Source: Lysobacter sp.
GTDB lineage: Bacteria; Pseudomonadota; Gammaproteobacteria; Xanthomonadales; Xanthomonadaceae
Length of the DNA: 64,000 nucleotides
Reading direction: 5' to 3'
Assembly: GCA_013141175.1 (NCBI GenBank)
Contig: JABFRN010000001.1
Coordinates: forward strand, 2,934,001 to 2,998,000
Positions 21,439 through 31,077 of the stretch are shown one piece after another. Within the stretch, counting starts at the first letter, position 1; each line of letters starts with the position of its first letter. A program made the position numbers and the translations under genes. Below the pieces are notes generated by a model. The model was not told the origin of the DNA, ran no database searches, and worked only from the letters and a program-made list of their open reading frames with translations.

Positions 21439-21717
21439 ATGCGCATGTTCATGCCTGCGGTGCTGTGCGCCGCGATCGCTGTTGTTTCCGGTTGCGCCAC
21501 GCAGGCCCCGGGTGTCGTCAAAGCATCGCCCCTGCCCGCGCCGCCGGTGGCTGTCGGTAAATCCAACCGGTTCGAAATGACCCAGAACGGTCGCCAGATG
21601 AGCGCACGCGATTTCGATGCATGGATGAAGGCGCGTGGCATCCGTATCGCAAAGGGAGCGCCTGCCGCAAAAAAACCGCCCAAGTCACAACCCAAGGCGC
21701 AGGCAAAACGGCGCTGA
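21439..21717 (+). CDS. Small lipoprotein sharing the FDAWMKARG motif
   Basis: This 92-residue protein has a signal peptide with lipobox VSGC (mature Cys about residue 18), a short linker and the motif FEMTQNGRQMSARDFDAWMK followed by ARGIRIAKG. It ends in a strongly basic tail (AAKKPPKSQPKAQAKRR). The motif block is nearly identical to that in the protein at 19737-20276, so the two are probably paralogous at their C-termini. ATG at 21439 was chosen for the signal peptide. Function is unknown. Confidence 0.65.
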   Translation: MRMFMPAVLCAAIAVVSGCATQAPGVVKASPLPAPPVAVGKSNRFEMTQNGRQMSARDFDAWMKARGIRIAKGAPAAKKPPKSQPKAQAKRR

Positions 21718-21885
21718 CGACCAGCGGTGTATCCGCAAGTAGATATCGGCAAGCAATCCAAAGGAGTCGTTCGCAACGATACCTTCGGTTTCCGGAACGA
21801 TCGCCGCACGTCGTTCGGACAGTTCGCGCTGGCTGTCATCAAAGGAAAAGGCGCAGTCACGTTCACATGCTCAAGGAGCGACACG

Positions 21886-22431
21886 ATGAACAACCAATTA
21901 CAGGCCCCACTTCTCAAGCGCTTCGGGCAGTTTCCTCCAGCGATGGGCCGACGATACGGCTTTGCGGCGATGTTCATGAGTCTGCTGCTGTTGTTCGGCG
22001 GGACCGTGCAAGCGCAGCAGACGCCGGCAATGCAGCAACTGCTGTACACGAAGGTGAATTTCGACGTTGCCAAGGTCAATTATCAAATCGGCCGCGGTTA
22101 TGCGCTCGCAGGGAAAGCCGCCACGGCACGCACTTATTTCACTTCGGCGCATATCAGTGCAATGCAGATGTATGCTCATTCGTTGTATCTCCACCAAGAG
22201 AACATCAATGCGCTCGTCAATGGGCAATACAGCAACGTCTATTACCAGCAGCTGGCGGTATCGTATTCAAGTCTATTGCGGGCGAGGGTGAACATCCTCA
22301 CGGCGCATTTGGGCGTATTGAGGCAGACGCCACTTTCAGCGTCGGCTCGCGCCAGCGTTGATGCGGATATTCTCAATGTCTATGCCGCGTTGCTGTACAC
22401 CGAGCAGGCGATGTACAACGCGCAGTATTGA
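21886..22431 (+). CDS. Secreted helical protein of unknown function
   Basis: The 181-residue product carries a late signal sequence (FAAMFMSLLLLFGGTVQAQQ) and then a mostly helical, Tyr- and Ala-rich mature domain. It has repeated hydroxylated or aromatic segments (AHISAMQMYAHSLYLHQEN, YSNVYYQQLAVSYSSLL). AAGGAG lies eight bases before the ATG at 21886. No enzyme motif or known family is recognised. It stands alone between the small lipoprotein and convergent kbl. It could be a helical envelope protein. Confidence 0.55.
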   Translation: MNNQLQAPLLKRFGQFPPAMGRRYGFAAMFMSLLLLFGGTVQAQQTPAMQQLLYTKVNFDVAKVNYQIGRGYALAGKAATARTYFTSAHISAMQMYAHSLYLHQENINALVNGQYSNVYYQQLAVSYSSLLRARVNILTAHLGVLRQTPLSASARASVDADILNVYAALLYTEQAMYNAQY

Positions 22432-22455
22432 TGGAAGTGGATTTTCAGGCATCGG

Positions 22456-22487
22456 GGCATCCGGGTCGCTTTGGCAAGCCGGATGCC
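22456..22487. terminator. Weak hairpin between convergent genes
   Basis: GGCATCCGG (22456-22464) pairs with CCGGATGCC (22479-22487). No T-run follows on either strand, so terminator function is doubtful. Confidence 0.3.
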
Positions 22488-22603
22488 TCGATTCGATCGA
22501 CGAGCGCAGTGGTGGGTATGTCGTTCCATGGGCTGGGAACGAATGATCGCTACCGTCTCGATGGACGATAGACCGTCGAGCGCAAGGTGGCGCTGGATCG
22601 AGG

Positions 22604-23812
22604 CTAACGCCCGACCACGCCCAGTTCGTGCCCGATGCGGGTGAACGCGTCGATCGCGCGGTCGAGATGTGCCCGCGTATGCGCCGCGCTCATCTGCGTG
22701 CGGATGCGTGCCTGGCCTTTCGCCACGACCGGGAAAAAGAAGCCGATCGCGTAAATGCCCTCTTCGAGCAGCCGCTCGGCGAAACGTTGCGCCAGCGGCG
22801 CGTCGTAGAGCATCACCGGGCAGATCGGGTGCACGCCGGGTTTGATATCGAAACCGATGGCGGTCATCTTCTCGCGGAAATAACGGGTGTTGTCGGCAAG
22901 TCGCTCGCGCAGATCCCCGGCGGTGGACAACATGTCGAAGGCCTGGATGCCCGCCGCAACCACGTGCGGCGGCAGCGAGTTGGAAAACAGATACGGCCGC
23001 GAGCGTTGGCGCAACATTTCGATCACTTCGCGCTTGGCGGTGGTGAAACCGCCGAGCGCGCCACCCATCGCTTTGCCGAGCGTACCGGTGAAGATGTCGA
23101 TCCGATCCATCACCCCCTTCACTTCGGCCGAGCCGCGGCCATTCGCACCGAGGAAACCGGTGGCGTGGCATTCGTCGATATGCACCAGCGCGCCGTACTT
23201 CCTCGCCAGCGCCGTGATGTCGTCGAGCGGCGCGATGAAGCCATCCATCGAGAACACGCCATCGGTGGTGATCAGTTTGGTTCTGCAGCCGGCCGCATCG
23301 GCGGCCTGCAGCTGCGCTTCCAGATCGGTCATGTCGCAGTTGGCGTAGCGGAAGCGCTGTGCCTTGCACAGGCGCACGCCATCGATGATCGAAGCGTGAT
23401 TGAGCGCATCGGAGATGATCGCGTCGTGTTCGTCCAGCAGCGGTTCGAACAGTCCGCCGTTGGCGTCGAAACAGGCGGCGTACAGGATGGTGTCTTCGGT
23501 ACCGAAGAAATCGGCGATTTTCGCTTCGAGCTGCTTGTGCAGATCCTGCGTGCCGCAGATGAAGCGTACCGATGCCATGCCGAAGCCATGGGTGTCGAGG
23601 GCGTCTTTCGCTGCAGCGATGATGTCGGGGTGGTCGGCCAAGCCGAGATAGTTGTTGGCGCAGAAGTTCAGCACCATGCGGCCGTCGGCGAGCCGGATTT
23701 CGGCCGACTGCGGGCTGGTGATGATCCGTTCGGACTTGAACAGCCCCTGCGCGCGGATGGTGTCGAGTTCGTCAGCGTATCGGCGGGTGAGGGGCGGAGT
23801 GGCTTCGGACAT
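22604..23812 (-). CDS. kbl: Glycine C-acetyltransferase (2-amino-3-ketobutyrate CoA ligase)
   Basis: This 402-residue PLP enzyme splits 2-amino-3-ketobutyrate with CoA into glycine and acetyl-CoA, the second step of threonine degradation. Motifs of the alpha-oxoamine synthase family are clear: [36 protein letters not shown] and the PLP lysine in [15 protein letters not shown]. Length matches E. coli Kbl. The partner dehydrogenase tdh lies 9 kb away (32915-33937) on the same strand, separated by the chemosensory operon. Confidence 0.95.
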   Translation of the reverse strand: MSEATPPLTRRYADELDTIRAQGLFKSERIITSPQSAEIRLADGRMVLNFCANNYLGLADHPDIIAAAKDALDTHGFGMASVRFICGTQDLHKQLEAKIADFFGTEDTILYAACFDANGGLFEPLLDEHDAIISDALNHASIIDGVRLCKAQRFRYANCDMTDLEAQLQAADAAGCRTKLITTDGVFSMDGFIAPLDDITALARKYGALVHIDECHATGFLGANGRGSAEVKGVMDRIDIFTGTLGKAMGGALGGFTTAKREVIEMLRQRSRPYLFSNSLPPHVVAAGIQAFDMLSTAGDLRERLADNTRYFREKMTAIGFDIKPGVHPICPVMLYDAPLAQRFAERLLEEGIYAIGFFFPVVAKGQARIRTQMSAAHTRAHLDRAIDAFTRIGHELGVVGR

Positions 23813-23926
23813 GGCAGCGGATCGCAGTGGGCGAGCTGCCTAGTGTAAATCGGCCGCCGCTGCGGGAGGGGCTCGAGTATCGGGGTTCGCTTCGGTGCAG
23901 AGGCCGGCCCCGAAAGCCCGGCCATG

Positions 23927-26900
23927 TCAGTCGGCAGTGGTGCCCACCGCTGCGTTTTCGGCGATCAGTTCCCGCACCAGTATCACCAGCGAGTCTTCGG
24001 AGAAGGGTTTGCCCAGCATCCGGGTCACGCCGGCCTGTTCCGCCATTGTCTGGTGTTTGTCGGTCGCGCGCGAAGTGATCATCACCACCGGCAGGTCGCG
24101 GGTCTCGGCGTGATTGCGCAGGTTGCGGGTGACTTCCAGGCCGTTCATGCGCGGCATCTCGAGGTCGACCAGCAGCGCATGCGTGGGTTTGGCCTGGATC
24201 GCCGCCAGCGCCTCGAAACCATCGCGCGCGGTCGCGACTTCGAAGCCGGCGTCCTGCATCAGTTGTTCCAGTGCGCGACGCACGCTGAGCGAGTCGTCGG
24301 CGACCACCACACGGGTCACGGGCGCCGCCGTCAGCGAAAGATCCGCCGTATCGAAGTGGCTTTGCTGCGCGGACTGCAGCAGTACGTCGAGATCGATCAC
24401 CGGCGCGAGGCCACCGTCGCCGAGCTGGGTGATGCCGCGGACCGCGGGAATCGGCGGGAGGTAGGCGCTGATCGGTTTGACCACGACACTGCGGACTTCG
24501 TCGATGCCGCGCACGAGCACCACGTTGCCCCTGCCGTCCGCATCGCGAACGTAGAGGCCGATGCCGGACGTGCCGACCCACATCGAGAAGTCGGCCGATT
24601 CGTCGTAGAACGCTTCGATCGGCAATGCGGGCAGGACCTCGCCATCCAGTGCGACGCGCAGTTGGCCGTCGTCGTAGCTGCATTCGCCAGCGGCGAAACT
24701 GACGACGCGTTCGACCGATGCCGCCACCACTGCGCTGACCTGACGCTGGCCGCGGGCGACGATGACGTTGGCGAGGGTCTGGGTGATCGGCAGGCGCAGT
24801 TGCACGCGGGTGCCGTGGCCGGATTCGGTGGTGATCGCGAGCGTGCCGCGCAGTGCGGCGATGCGCTGGTTGACCACGTCCATACCGATGCCGCGCCCCG
24901 AGACTTCGGAGGCGGTGCTGCGGGTGGAGAAACCCGGCAGCAGGATGAGGCGGGTGAGTTGGCGTTCGTCGATCGCTTGCCCGGGGCCGAGCAGGCCGGC
25001 GCTGATGGCGCGCGCACGGATCGCTTCGAGGTCGAGCCCACGCCCGTCGTCATGCAGCTCGATGGTCGCGGCGTCGCCCTGCAGACCCACGCGCAGCACG
25101 ATATGACCATGTTCGGATTTGCCGGCGGCGAGGCGCTCCTGCGGCGTCTCGATGCCATGATCGATGGCATTGCGCAACAGATGCGCGAGCGGTTCGACGA
25201 TGCGTTCCAGCAACTCGGCGTCGACCGGGATGTCCTCGCCGATGATCTCGAGCTGTACTTGCTTGAAGACCTGTTTCGCGGTCTGGCGCACGATACGCTG
25301 CAGGCGCTGCGAGACTTGGCCGAACGGCACGGTGCGCGTGCGCAGGATGGTGCGCTGCAGGTCGCGATTGAGCTGTTCCTGTTCGCTGCGCAGGTCGGAC
25401 AGCGCATTCATGATGCGTTCGATGCGGCGCTGGAATTCGCTGCTGTCGGCATGCGCTTCCAGCAGCTGGCGCGAGATCACGTGCAGTTCGTTGTACTGGT
25501 CGATCTCGAGAGGATCGAGATCGGCGCCGGCTTTCTGTGCGGTGGACTGCAGTGCCGCGCCGCGCAGCGCGACCAGATCGTCGAGTCGGCCCATGAGTTC
25601 ATGGGTATAGCGAACGCCCTGTCGCTGGTCGCGTTGAATCGTACCCAGGCCATCGAGCTGCTGGTCGATCTGACGCGAGGTCACCAGCGTTTCGCCGGCC
25701 AGTCGCTGCAGTTCGTCGAGCAGCGTGCTGGGGACGTTGAGGCTTTGAATGCCGCTGGCGGCCATGCCGGTGTCTTCGGTCGGGATCGCGGGCGCGATGA
25801 CCGGCGACATGGCCGGCAATGCGTCATCGGTCGGAACGACCGGCAGGACGACGTCGGTGGGGCTGGATTCCGCGCGATCCTGTTCTGCGCGCGGCGCGGC
25901 TGCCTGTGGCGCCTGGGCGCCATCGGCAAGTGCGTTCGCGGTGTCGAGGATGTGCTGATAGAGGTCGAGCAGGTTGTCCGGTGCACGCCCCCGGCCGAGC
26001 AGGTGGTCGGAGATTTCTTCGACACCGTCGCTGGCGGAGGTCAGCAATTCGGCGCAATCGTCGTTGAGCAGATCGGGCCGCTTCGCCAGTACGATCAGGA
26101 TCTCTTCCAGCGCGTGGGTGATGTTCGCCAGCCCACGGATACCCACGGTGTTGGCATCGCCCTTGAGCGTGTGCGCCACGCGGCGGGCTTCGTCGATGGG
26201 TTCGGGCGAACGGGTGTCGGCGAGCGCACGGACCGAAGCGCCAAGGCGCGCGGTATTGCCCGGCAGTTCCCGGAACATGCCGTCGAGCACATTCGGCAGG
26301 ACGTCTTCCGCTGGCGAAAGGCCGATGTCTTCGACGGTGGCGAGGGTTTTGCGCTGCGCGATCAATGCCGGATCGAAGCCGATGACGATCCTCGCCATCT
26401 CGTCGTGCAGGGCGCGCGCCCAGGCGTCGTCCAGCTCAGGCAGTGCCGGTGCGACGGAGGTCAGCAGGTCGGCAGCATCGTGGCCAGGCTGTTCGATCGC
26501 TCCGAACAATGCGCCGCACCACATCGCCACTTGTTCGGGCGGCACTGCGGGGTCGCGGCGTTCGATACTGTCGTGGACCGCAGCCATGCCCTGCGCGAGC
26601 ACCGGCGTGCCGATCAATTCCAGCACGTTCACGATGAGCTGGCATTGGTAGGCGAGTTCTTCGACGATGGGCGCATTGGCGTCCGCATCCGGCGTTTCGG
26701 ACCATGCCTGCGCGAGCGGAAGGACCTGCTCGACGATGGCTTGGCGGGTGAGATCGAGTTCTTCCTGACCGATCCAGATCGGCGACTGATCCGCTTCGAT
26801 CGTCGGCGTGCCGCAGTCCTGCGAAAGCGCGCCTTCGGTGAAGGCGAGCGCGAGATCGCCAGAAGCGATCCCGGCCCCTGTCGTTGGCTCCATCGCAGGA

Positions 26901-27499
26901 TCGTCGATTGCGGTCTCCGTGGACGACGGCGCCTGCGATCCCGTGGTTTCGACAGCGACCGCTGCCGCAATCGCAGGGACTTCCTCATCGAAGGCAAAGA
27001 CGAAAGCATCGACATCCGCAGGCGCCTGCAGCGTGTCGATGGCGATGGGCGACGCCGGGATTTCCGCGGCGGTCGCGCCTTCTTCGAGTCGGCGCGCGAT
27101 CGCATGGGTGAAATTTGGCGACAATCGCGGCATCCATTCGATGCCTTCCGGCAACTGCGCCAACAGTTGCCGCCCTTCGCGATCGAGGCGACCGGCGGCA
27201 TGCTCCTGCAGGCCGATGAACCAGAGCGTCATCTGGGTCAGATCGTCCTGACTCAGGCCGTCGCCACGACGGCCGAGATCCTGCAGCGCCGCTTTCCAAC
27301 TGCGCAGCAGATCCGGGACGCCGGGCAGGGGCGCGGCGGATGCGCCTTCCTGCAGGGTTTCGACCATCTGCCCGAGCAGGATGGGATCCGCCATGTCGGG
27401 CACGGCGTTGGCCACTTGCAACAGCGACACGAGGGTGTCGAGCTGCGAACGGTAGTGCGCTGGCGCGATCGTCTCTGCGCTGCCGGGCGGCGGTGACAT
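23927..27499 (-). CDS. chpA: ChpA/PilL-type hybrid chemotaxis histidine kinase of the pilus chemosensory system
   Basis: This 1190-residue CheA-like kinase should phosphorylate PilG and PilH to control type IV pilus activity. Residues 1-400 are divergent helical (degenerate Hpt-like) regions. A canonical Hpt domain has AHTLKGDAN with H443. Dimerisation and ATPase domains follow (HLLRNAIDHG about 773, DDGRGLD 817, GRGIGMD 868), then a CheW-like domain and a C-terminal receiver (D1112 in LLVDLEMPRMNG, LGKPF lysine). GAGGAAG precedes the ATG at 27499. It is the last gene of pilG-H-I-J-chpA. Only one canonical Hpt is visible, fewer than in Pseudomonas ChpA. Confidence 0.9.
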   Translation of the reverse strand: MSPPPGSAETIAPAHYRSQLDTLVSLLQVANAVPDMADPILLGQMVETLQEGASAAPLPGVPDLLRSWKAALQDLGRRGDGLSQDDLTQMTLWFIGLQEHAAGRLDREGRQLLAQLPEGIEWMPRLSPNFTHAIARRLEEGATAAEIPASPIAIDTLQAPADVDAFVFAFDEEVPAIAAAVAVETTGSQAPSSTETAIDDPAMEPTTGAGIASGDLALAFTEGALSQDCGTPTIEADQSPIWIGQEELDLTRQAIVEQVLPLAQAWSETPDADANAPIVEELAYQCQLIVNVLELIGTPVLAQGMAAVHDSIERRDPAVPPEQVAMWCGALFGAIEQPGHDAADLLTSVAPALPELDDAWARALHDEMARIVIGFDPALIAQRKTLATVEDIGLSPAEDVLPNVLDGMFRELPGNTARLGASVRALADTRSPEPIDEARRVAHTLKGDANTVGIRGLANITHALEEILIVLAKRPDLLNDDCAELLTSASDGVEEISDHLLGRGRAPDNLLDLYQHILDTANALADGAQAPQAAAPRAEQDRAESSPTDVVLPVVPTDDALPAMSPVIAPAIPTEDTGMAASGIQSLNVPSTLLDELQRLAGETLVTSRQIDQQLDGLGTIQRDQRQGVRYTHELMGRLDDLVALRGAALQSTAQKAGADLDPLEIDQYNELHVISRQLLEAHADSSEFQRRIERIMNALSDLRSEQEQLNRDLQRTILRTRTVPFGQVSQRLQRIVRQTAKQVFKQVQLEIIGEDIPVDAELLERIVEPLAHLLRNAIDHGIETPQERLAAGKSEHGHIVLRVGLQGDAATIELHDDGRGLDLEAIRARAISAGLLGPGQAIDERQLTRLILLPGFSTRSTASEVSGRGIGMDVVNQRIAALRGTLAITTESGHGTRVQLRLPITQTLANVIVARGQRQVSAVVAASVERVVSFAAGECSYDDGQLRVALDGEVLPALPIEAFYDESADFSMWVGTSGIGLYVRDADGRGNVVLVRGIDEVRSVVVKPISAYLPPIPAVRGITQLGDGGLAPVIDLDVLLQSAQQSHFDTADLSLTAAPVTRVVVADDSLSVRRALEQLMQDAGFEVATARDGFEALAAIQAKPTHALLVDLEMPRMNGLEVTRNLRNHAETRDLPVVMITSRATDKHQTMAEQAGVTRMLGKPFSEDSLVILVRELIAENAAVGTTAD

Positions 27500-27555
27500 G
27501 GCGTACTTCCTCGTCGGTGTGGCGTGTGTCGTTTCGGTGCTGTTCCGCTGCCGGA

Positions 27556-30078
27556 TCAACTCGGCAGGCGGAATTCCGAAACCGTCCGCACCAACGCCGA
27601 TGCCGATTCGGTCAGCGACTCGGTATCGCCGCGCTGCTGTTCGATTTCCTCCAGGGTGTTCTGCGAAGCGCTGATCAGGTCGTAGGCGCGGGCCAGCAGG
27701 CGCTGCGAGGCTTCGCCCTGGGTCTGGGTCGCGATCGTGATGCTGCGCACCGAGTTCACCAGCGCTTCGGTCGCTTCGCGGTTGTCGTTCATCTGCGCGC
27801 CAGCGCGGTCGGCGAGCTTGGTGATGTCCACGACCTGGCTGATGGTGCCGTTCATCGCCTGCAGTGTTTCGGTGGTATCCGACTGGATCGCACTCACCAG
27901 TCCGGCGATCTGCTGGGTCGCTTCACGGGCGTTTTCAGCAAGGCGCTTCACTTCGTCCGCCACCACTGCGAAACCGCGCCCGGCTTCGCCGGCCGCCACC
28001 GCCTGCATCGACGCGTTGAGCGCGAGGACCGAGGTGCGTTCCGCGATCTGTCCGATGATGGTGACAGCAGAGGAGATTTCCTGCGAACGTTCGGCCAGTC
28101 GCTTCACGCGTTTTTCCGTCTCGCGGATCTGATCGCGCGAGTTGGTGATGCCTTCGACCGTGGCGCGGACCACCGACATCGCTTCGTTGGTCGTGACCAG
28201 CGCGCGTTCGGCCTCGCGTCCCGCATCCTGCGCCTGTTCGCCGATCTTGCGCAGTTCGTTCGCCGTGGTGCTCAATTCCGCCGATGCGGCGTTCGCCTGG
28301 TTGCTCGCCTCGTCGGCGAGTTTGTACACGTTGTCGGCGCGCTGTTTGACGCGCCCGGAGCTGTCGGAGACCTGCGCCGAAATGGTGTTGACTTCGCGCA
28401 GCGCGCGCGCGGTCGCGTTGGTCATCATGTTGATGGCGTCCGAGACCACGCCGGTGACGTCTTCCGACACCGGGACCTTCACGTTGAGATCGCGCTGCGC
28501 GAGCTGCGCGACCGAGGTCATGATCTCGATCACCGAGTTGTTGAGCTGTTCGTTCTCCTGCTGCGCGCGGGCGAGTTCCGACACTTTATCGTCGAGCAGG
28601 GCATCGAACGCTTGCGAGAGCTGGCCGATTTCGTCGTTCGATTGCATGCGGGTACGGGCGTCGAGTTCGCCGGCGCTGACCTTGGCGACGGTGTCCTGCA
28701 CCTGGGACAGCGGCACGTTGATCGAGCGGGCGAGTCGCAGACCGGCGAACAATGCGATCAGGCCCACCAGCAACAGCGTGAAAAGGCCCACGACGGCGAT
28801 ACCGCGCTGCAGCGCCGTGACCGGCGCGTTCGACTCGGTTTCGTCGATTTCGGAGAGAATGACCCAGCGCAGGCCGAGGATATCCAGCGGCGCGTACGAA
28901 CCCAGCACGTTGATGCCGCGATAGTCCGGATACACCGCGGTGCCGCTCTGTCCGGCCAGCGCGCTCTGCACGCCACGGGTGTCGACGGTCATCAGGCCGA
29001 CGTTGGAATCGCGCGAGTCCATCGAGGCGAGTTTGTTCTGGGGCGTTTTCAGCCCGCGCATCAGCTCGACGAAACCCGTGCTGTTCTGCTTCATGAATCG
29101 CGAGATCGAGCGCGGCGTCTTGTCGGGGCCGACGAGATACGTTTCGCCGGAGTCGCCCAGGCCGACATCCTTCCACTTGTCGTTGAAGGTCATGATCTGG
29201 TTCACGCGGTCGATCGGCAGCTGCACGATGAAGACGCCGATGGTGCGCCCGTTTTCGATGATCGGCGTGCTGACGAACGATGCCTGATCGTCGTACGAGG
29301 GACGGTACGGCGCGTAGTCGGTGATCAGCACATCGTTGCTGTTCTTCGCCGACATCGCTTTGGAGAAGGCCTGGCCCAGGCCGCTCTGTGCCCATGGGCC
29401 ATCGCGCAGGCTGGTCGCGAAATCCAGTTCCTTGAAGTAGGTGTAGACCACGAAGCCGGTCTCGGCATCGACGAGGAAGAAGTCGTACAGGCCGTAATCC
29501 TGCACCGCGCGGCGTGCATAGGCATGGATGCGCGGATGCATCGCGCTATAGGCGGAGCCGTCGCCCGACTGGTCGAGATCGTTCTTCTTGCCGAGCGGAT
29601 TCGGATTCTTGGCGATGTAGGCGTATTGCGCCGCAAGGGTCTGCGGCGGCAGTTTCGCGACGACCTCGGAGATGTCGGTGCGCTGTCCGGGGTTGCGGAC
29701 GGAAAACTGGCGGCCGAAGTCGTTGCGGTAATAATCGCTCAATGCGGCCTTGGCCTGCTCGAGGTCCGTGGTCGCGACCATCTTCGGCTGCATCGCGATG
29801 CCGTCGCGCAGCGCCTGCTGCACTTCGGCGGTATTGGACACGGTACGCATCAAGTCGGCGACGTTGTCGAAGTAGGCCTTGATTTCCTCCTGCTTGCCGG
29901 CGCGGATCGAGGCCATCTGGTCGTAGCCGCGTTGGTTCAGCGCGCTCGCCGACTGGCGGCTGGCGTAGTAGCCCAACACGATCGCGAGCAGGATCAGCGG
30001 GATCAGCGCCAGCGCCGCGGTACCGGCGATGAGTCGCCCACGGATACTGCCGAAGAAGGAAGATGAAGAGCTGGCCAT
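27556..30078 (-). CDS. pilJ: PilJ-like methyl-accepting chemotaxis protein with large periplasmic sensor
   Basis: This 840-residue receptor feeds the pilus chemosensory kinase. TM1 lies near residues 17-38 and a large extracytoplasmic domain spans about 39-425, with Cache-like stretches such as DYGLYDFFLVDAETG and GVFIVQLPIDRVNQIM. TM2 is near 426-449, then HAMP and a long signalling coiled coil. The CheA/CheW-contacting tip is about 688-712 (ALNASMQAVAAGEAGRGFAV). The Cache-like sensor makes it longer than Pseudomonas PilJ, so the input may be a small molecule; the PilJ name rests on operon position. Confidence 0.85.
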   Translation of the reverse strand: MASSSSSFFGSIRGRLIAGTAALALIPLILLAIVLGYYASRQSASALNQRGYDQMASIRAGKQEEIKAYFDNVADLMRTVSNTAEVQQALRDGIAMQPKMVATTDLEQAKAALSDYYRNDFGRQFSVRNPGQRTDISEVVAKLPPQTLAAQYAYIAKNPNPLGKKNDLDQSGDGSAYSAMHPRIHAYARRAVQDYGLYDFFLVDAETGFVVYTYFKELDFATSLRDGPWAQSGLGQAFSKAMSAKNSNDVLITDYAPYRPSYDDQASFVSTPIIENGRTIGVFIVQLPIDRVNQIMTFNDKWKDVGLGDSGETYLVGPDKTPRSISRFMKQNSTGFVELMRGLKTPQNKLASMDSRDSNVGLMTVDTRGVQSALAGQSGTAVYPDYRGINVLGSYAPLDILGLRWVILSEIDETESNAPVTALQRGIAVVGLFTLLLVGLIALFAGLRLARSINVPLSQVQDTVAKVSAGELDARTRMQSNDEIGQLSQAFDALLDDKVSELARAQQENEQLNNSVIEIMTSVAQLAQRDLNVKVPVSEDVTGVVSDAINMMTNATARALREVNTISAQVSDSSGRVKQRADNVYKLADEASNQANAASAELSTTANELRKIGEQAQDAGREAERALVTTNEAMSVVRATVEGITNSRDQIRETEKRVKRLAERSQEISSAVTIIGQIAERTSVLALNASMQAVAAGEAGRGFAVVADEVKRLAENAREATQQIAGLVSAIQSDTTETLQAMNGTISQVVDITKLADRAGAQMNDNREATEALVNSVRSITIATQTQGEASQRLLARAYDLISASQNTLEEIEQQRGDTESLTESASALVRTVSEFRLPS

Positions 30079-30147
30079 GGAGTGTCCCCTCGAAAGCGAA
30101 AGTCTGGATGCGTGTCGGTGTGCGGTGCCGCGCCTGGTCCGCGGTGT

Positions 30148-30642
30148 TCAGGCGGCCGCGTTGCCGGAAATCTGCCGCGCAGTGGTTGCGAGCCAACGCT
30201 GGATATCGAACTCGCGCGCCCTCCCCAGGGCGCTGGTGTAGCTCCGGCCGAGAAACGGCGAGAGTGCGCCGTCCTCGGTCGGTGTTGCGTCTTCGGCGCC
30301 GATGGCCAGGAGCGTTGGCGTGGTGGCGCAGAGCATCGCGCAGGCCTGTGCGCCCAATCCGATCGCGACCACCTGTCGACGCGTGTCGGTTTCGGCCGGC
30401 AAACCGGCCCAACCGGCGAGGTCGAATACCGGCAAGAGGTTGCCGCGCTGGCTGACCACGCCCTGGAACCAGGGCCGCGTGTTCGGGACCCGGACCGGTG
30501 CGGCTTCGATCAGTACCTGGAGCGGCACGCCTTCCGGCAGCAGCAGCCAAGGCAACTGGCGATGCGGACGGAACGCAATGCGCGGCGCGATGACCTGCGC
30601 CGCCGGCTCCGATCCCGCAATGGCCGTTCCGGATGCGGACAT
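30148..30642 (-). CDS. pilI: PilI-like CheW adaptor
   Basis: This 164-residue CheW-domain protein would couple the receptor to the ChpA kinase. Recognisable CheW features are the central PWFQGVVSQRGNLLPVFDLAGW (the family's G..N.RG..LPV.DL) and a second hydrophobic half (RQVVAIGLGAQACAMLC). The start at 30642 is two bases after the pilH stop, so translation is probably coupled. Its end is 69 bp before the pilJ start. Confidence 0.88.
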   Translation of the reverse strand: MSASGTAIAGSEPAAQVIAPRIAFRPHRQLPWLLLPEGVPLQVLIEAAPVRVPNTRPWFQGVVSQRGNLLPVFDLAGWAGLPAETDTRRQVVAIGLGAQACAMLCATTPTLLAIGAEDATPTEDGALSPFLGRSYTSALGRAREFDIQRWLATTARQISGNAAA

Positions 30643-30644
30643 GC

Positions 30645-31004
30645 TCAGCCGTAGGCCTTCAGTGTGTCGAGGATCTGGTCGGCGGAGTAAGGCTTGCCGA
30701 TGAGCGCTTTGCCACCCTGCATCTTCGCCCAGATATGGTCGGCCTTCTGGTTCTTGCTGGAGACGAACACCACCGGGATCGCTTTGGTGTCGGGGTTCGA
30801 CTGCAACTGCCGGCAGGCTTCGTAGCCGTCCATGTCCGGCATGATGATGTCCAGGAAAATCAGCGACGGTTTCTCGACAGCGGCTTTCTGCACGGCCTCG
30901 CTGCCGTTGGAGGCGGTGACCGAATGCCAGCCGGCGTCGGTGAGAATGCTGCGGAGGTTGGCGAGTTCGGCGGCGGAATCGTCGCAGATGAGGATCTTGG
31001 GCAT
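30645..31004 (-). CDS. pilH: PilH-like single-domain response regulator
   Basis: This 119-residue CheY-like receiver has acidic residues in ICDDSAAEL, the phospho-acceptor aspartate in FLDIIMPDMDGYEAC, SSKNQ in place of the usual hydroxyl position, and the lysine in IGKPYS. There is no output domain. It is expected to modulate pilus retraction or act as a phosphate sink. AAGGA precedes the ATG at 31004. It is the second gene of the operon. Confidence 0.9.
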   Translation of the reverse strand: MPKILICDDSAAELANLRSILTDAGWHSVTASNGSEAVQKAAVEKPSLIFLDIIMPDMDGYEACRQLQSNPDTKAIPVVFVSSKNQKADHIWAKMQGGKALIGKPYSADQILDTLKAYG

Positions 31005-31077
31005 GGGTGTTGAATCCTTGGGGAGCGCGTGAACAGGGGAAAGCATCGCGTTGCGCCGATGGCATCGCGGGTCGGTA

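Noticed and set aside
23924-27496. 1190-codon open frame antisense to chpA
   Set aside because: Translation shows no domain and is rich in Arg/Gly/Asp/His as expected for the antisense of a GC-rich gene. The minus-strand kinase has all motifs.
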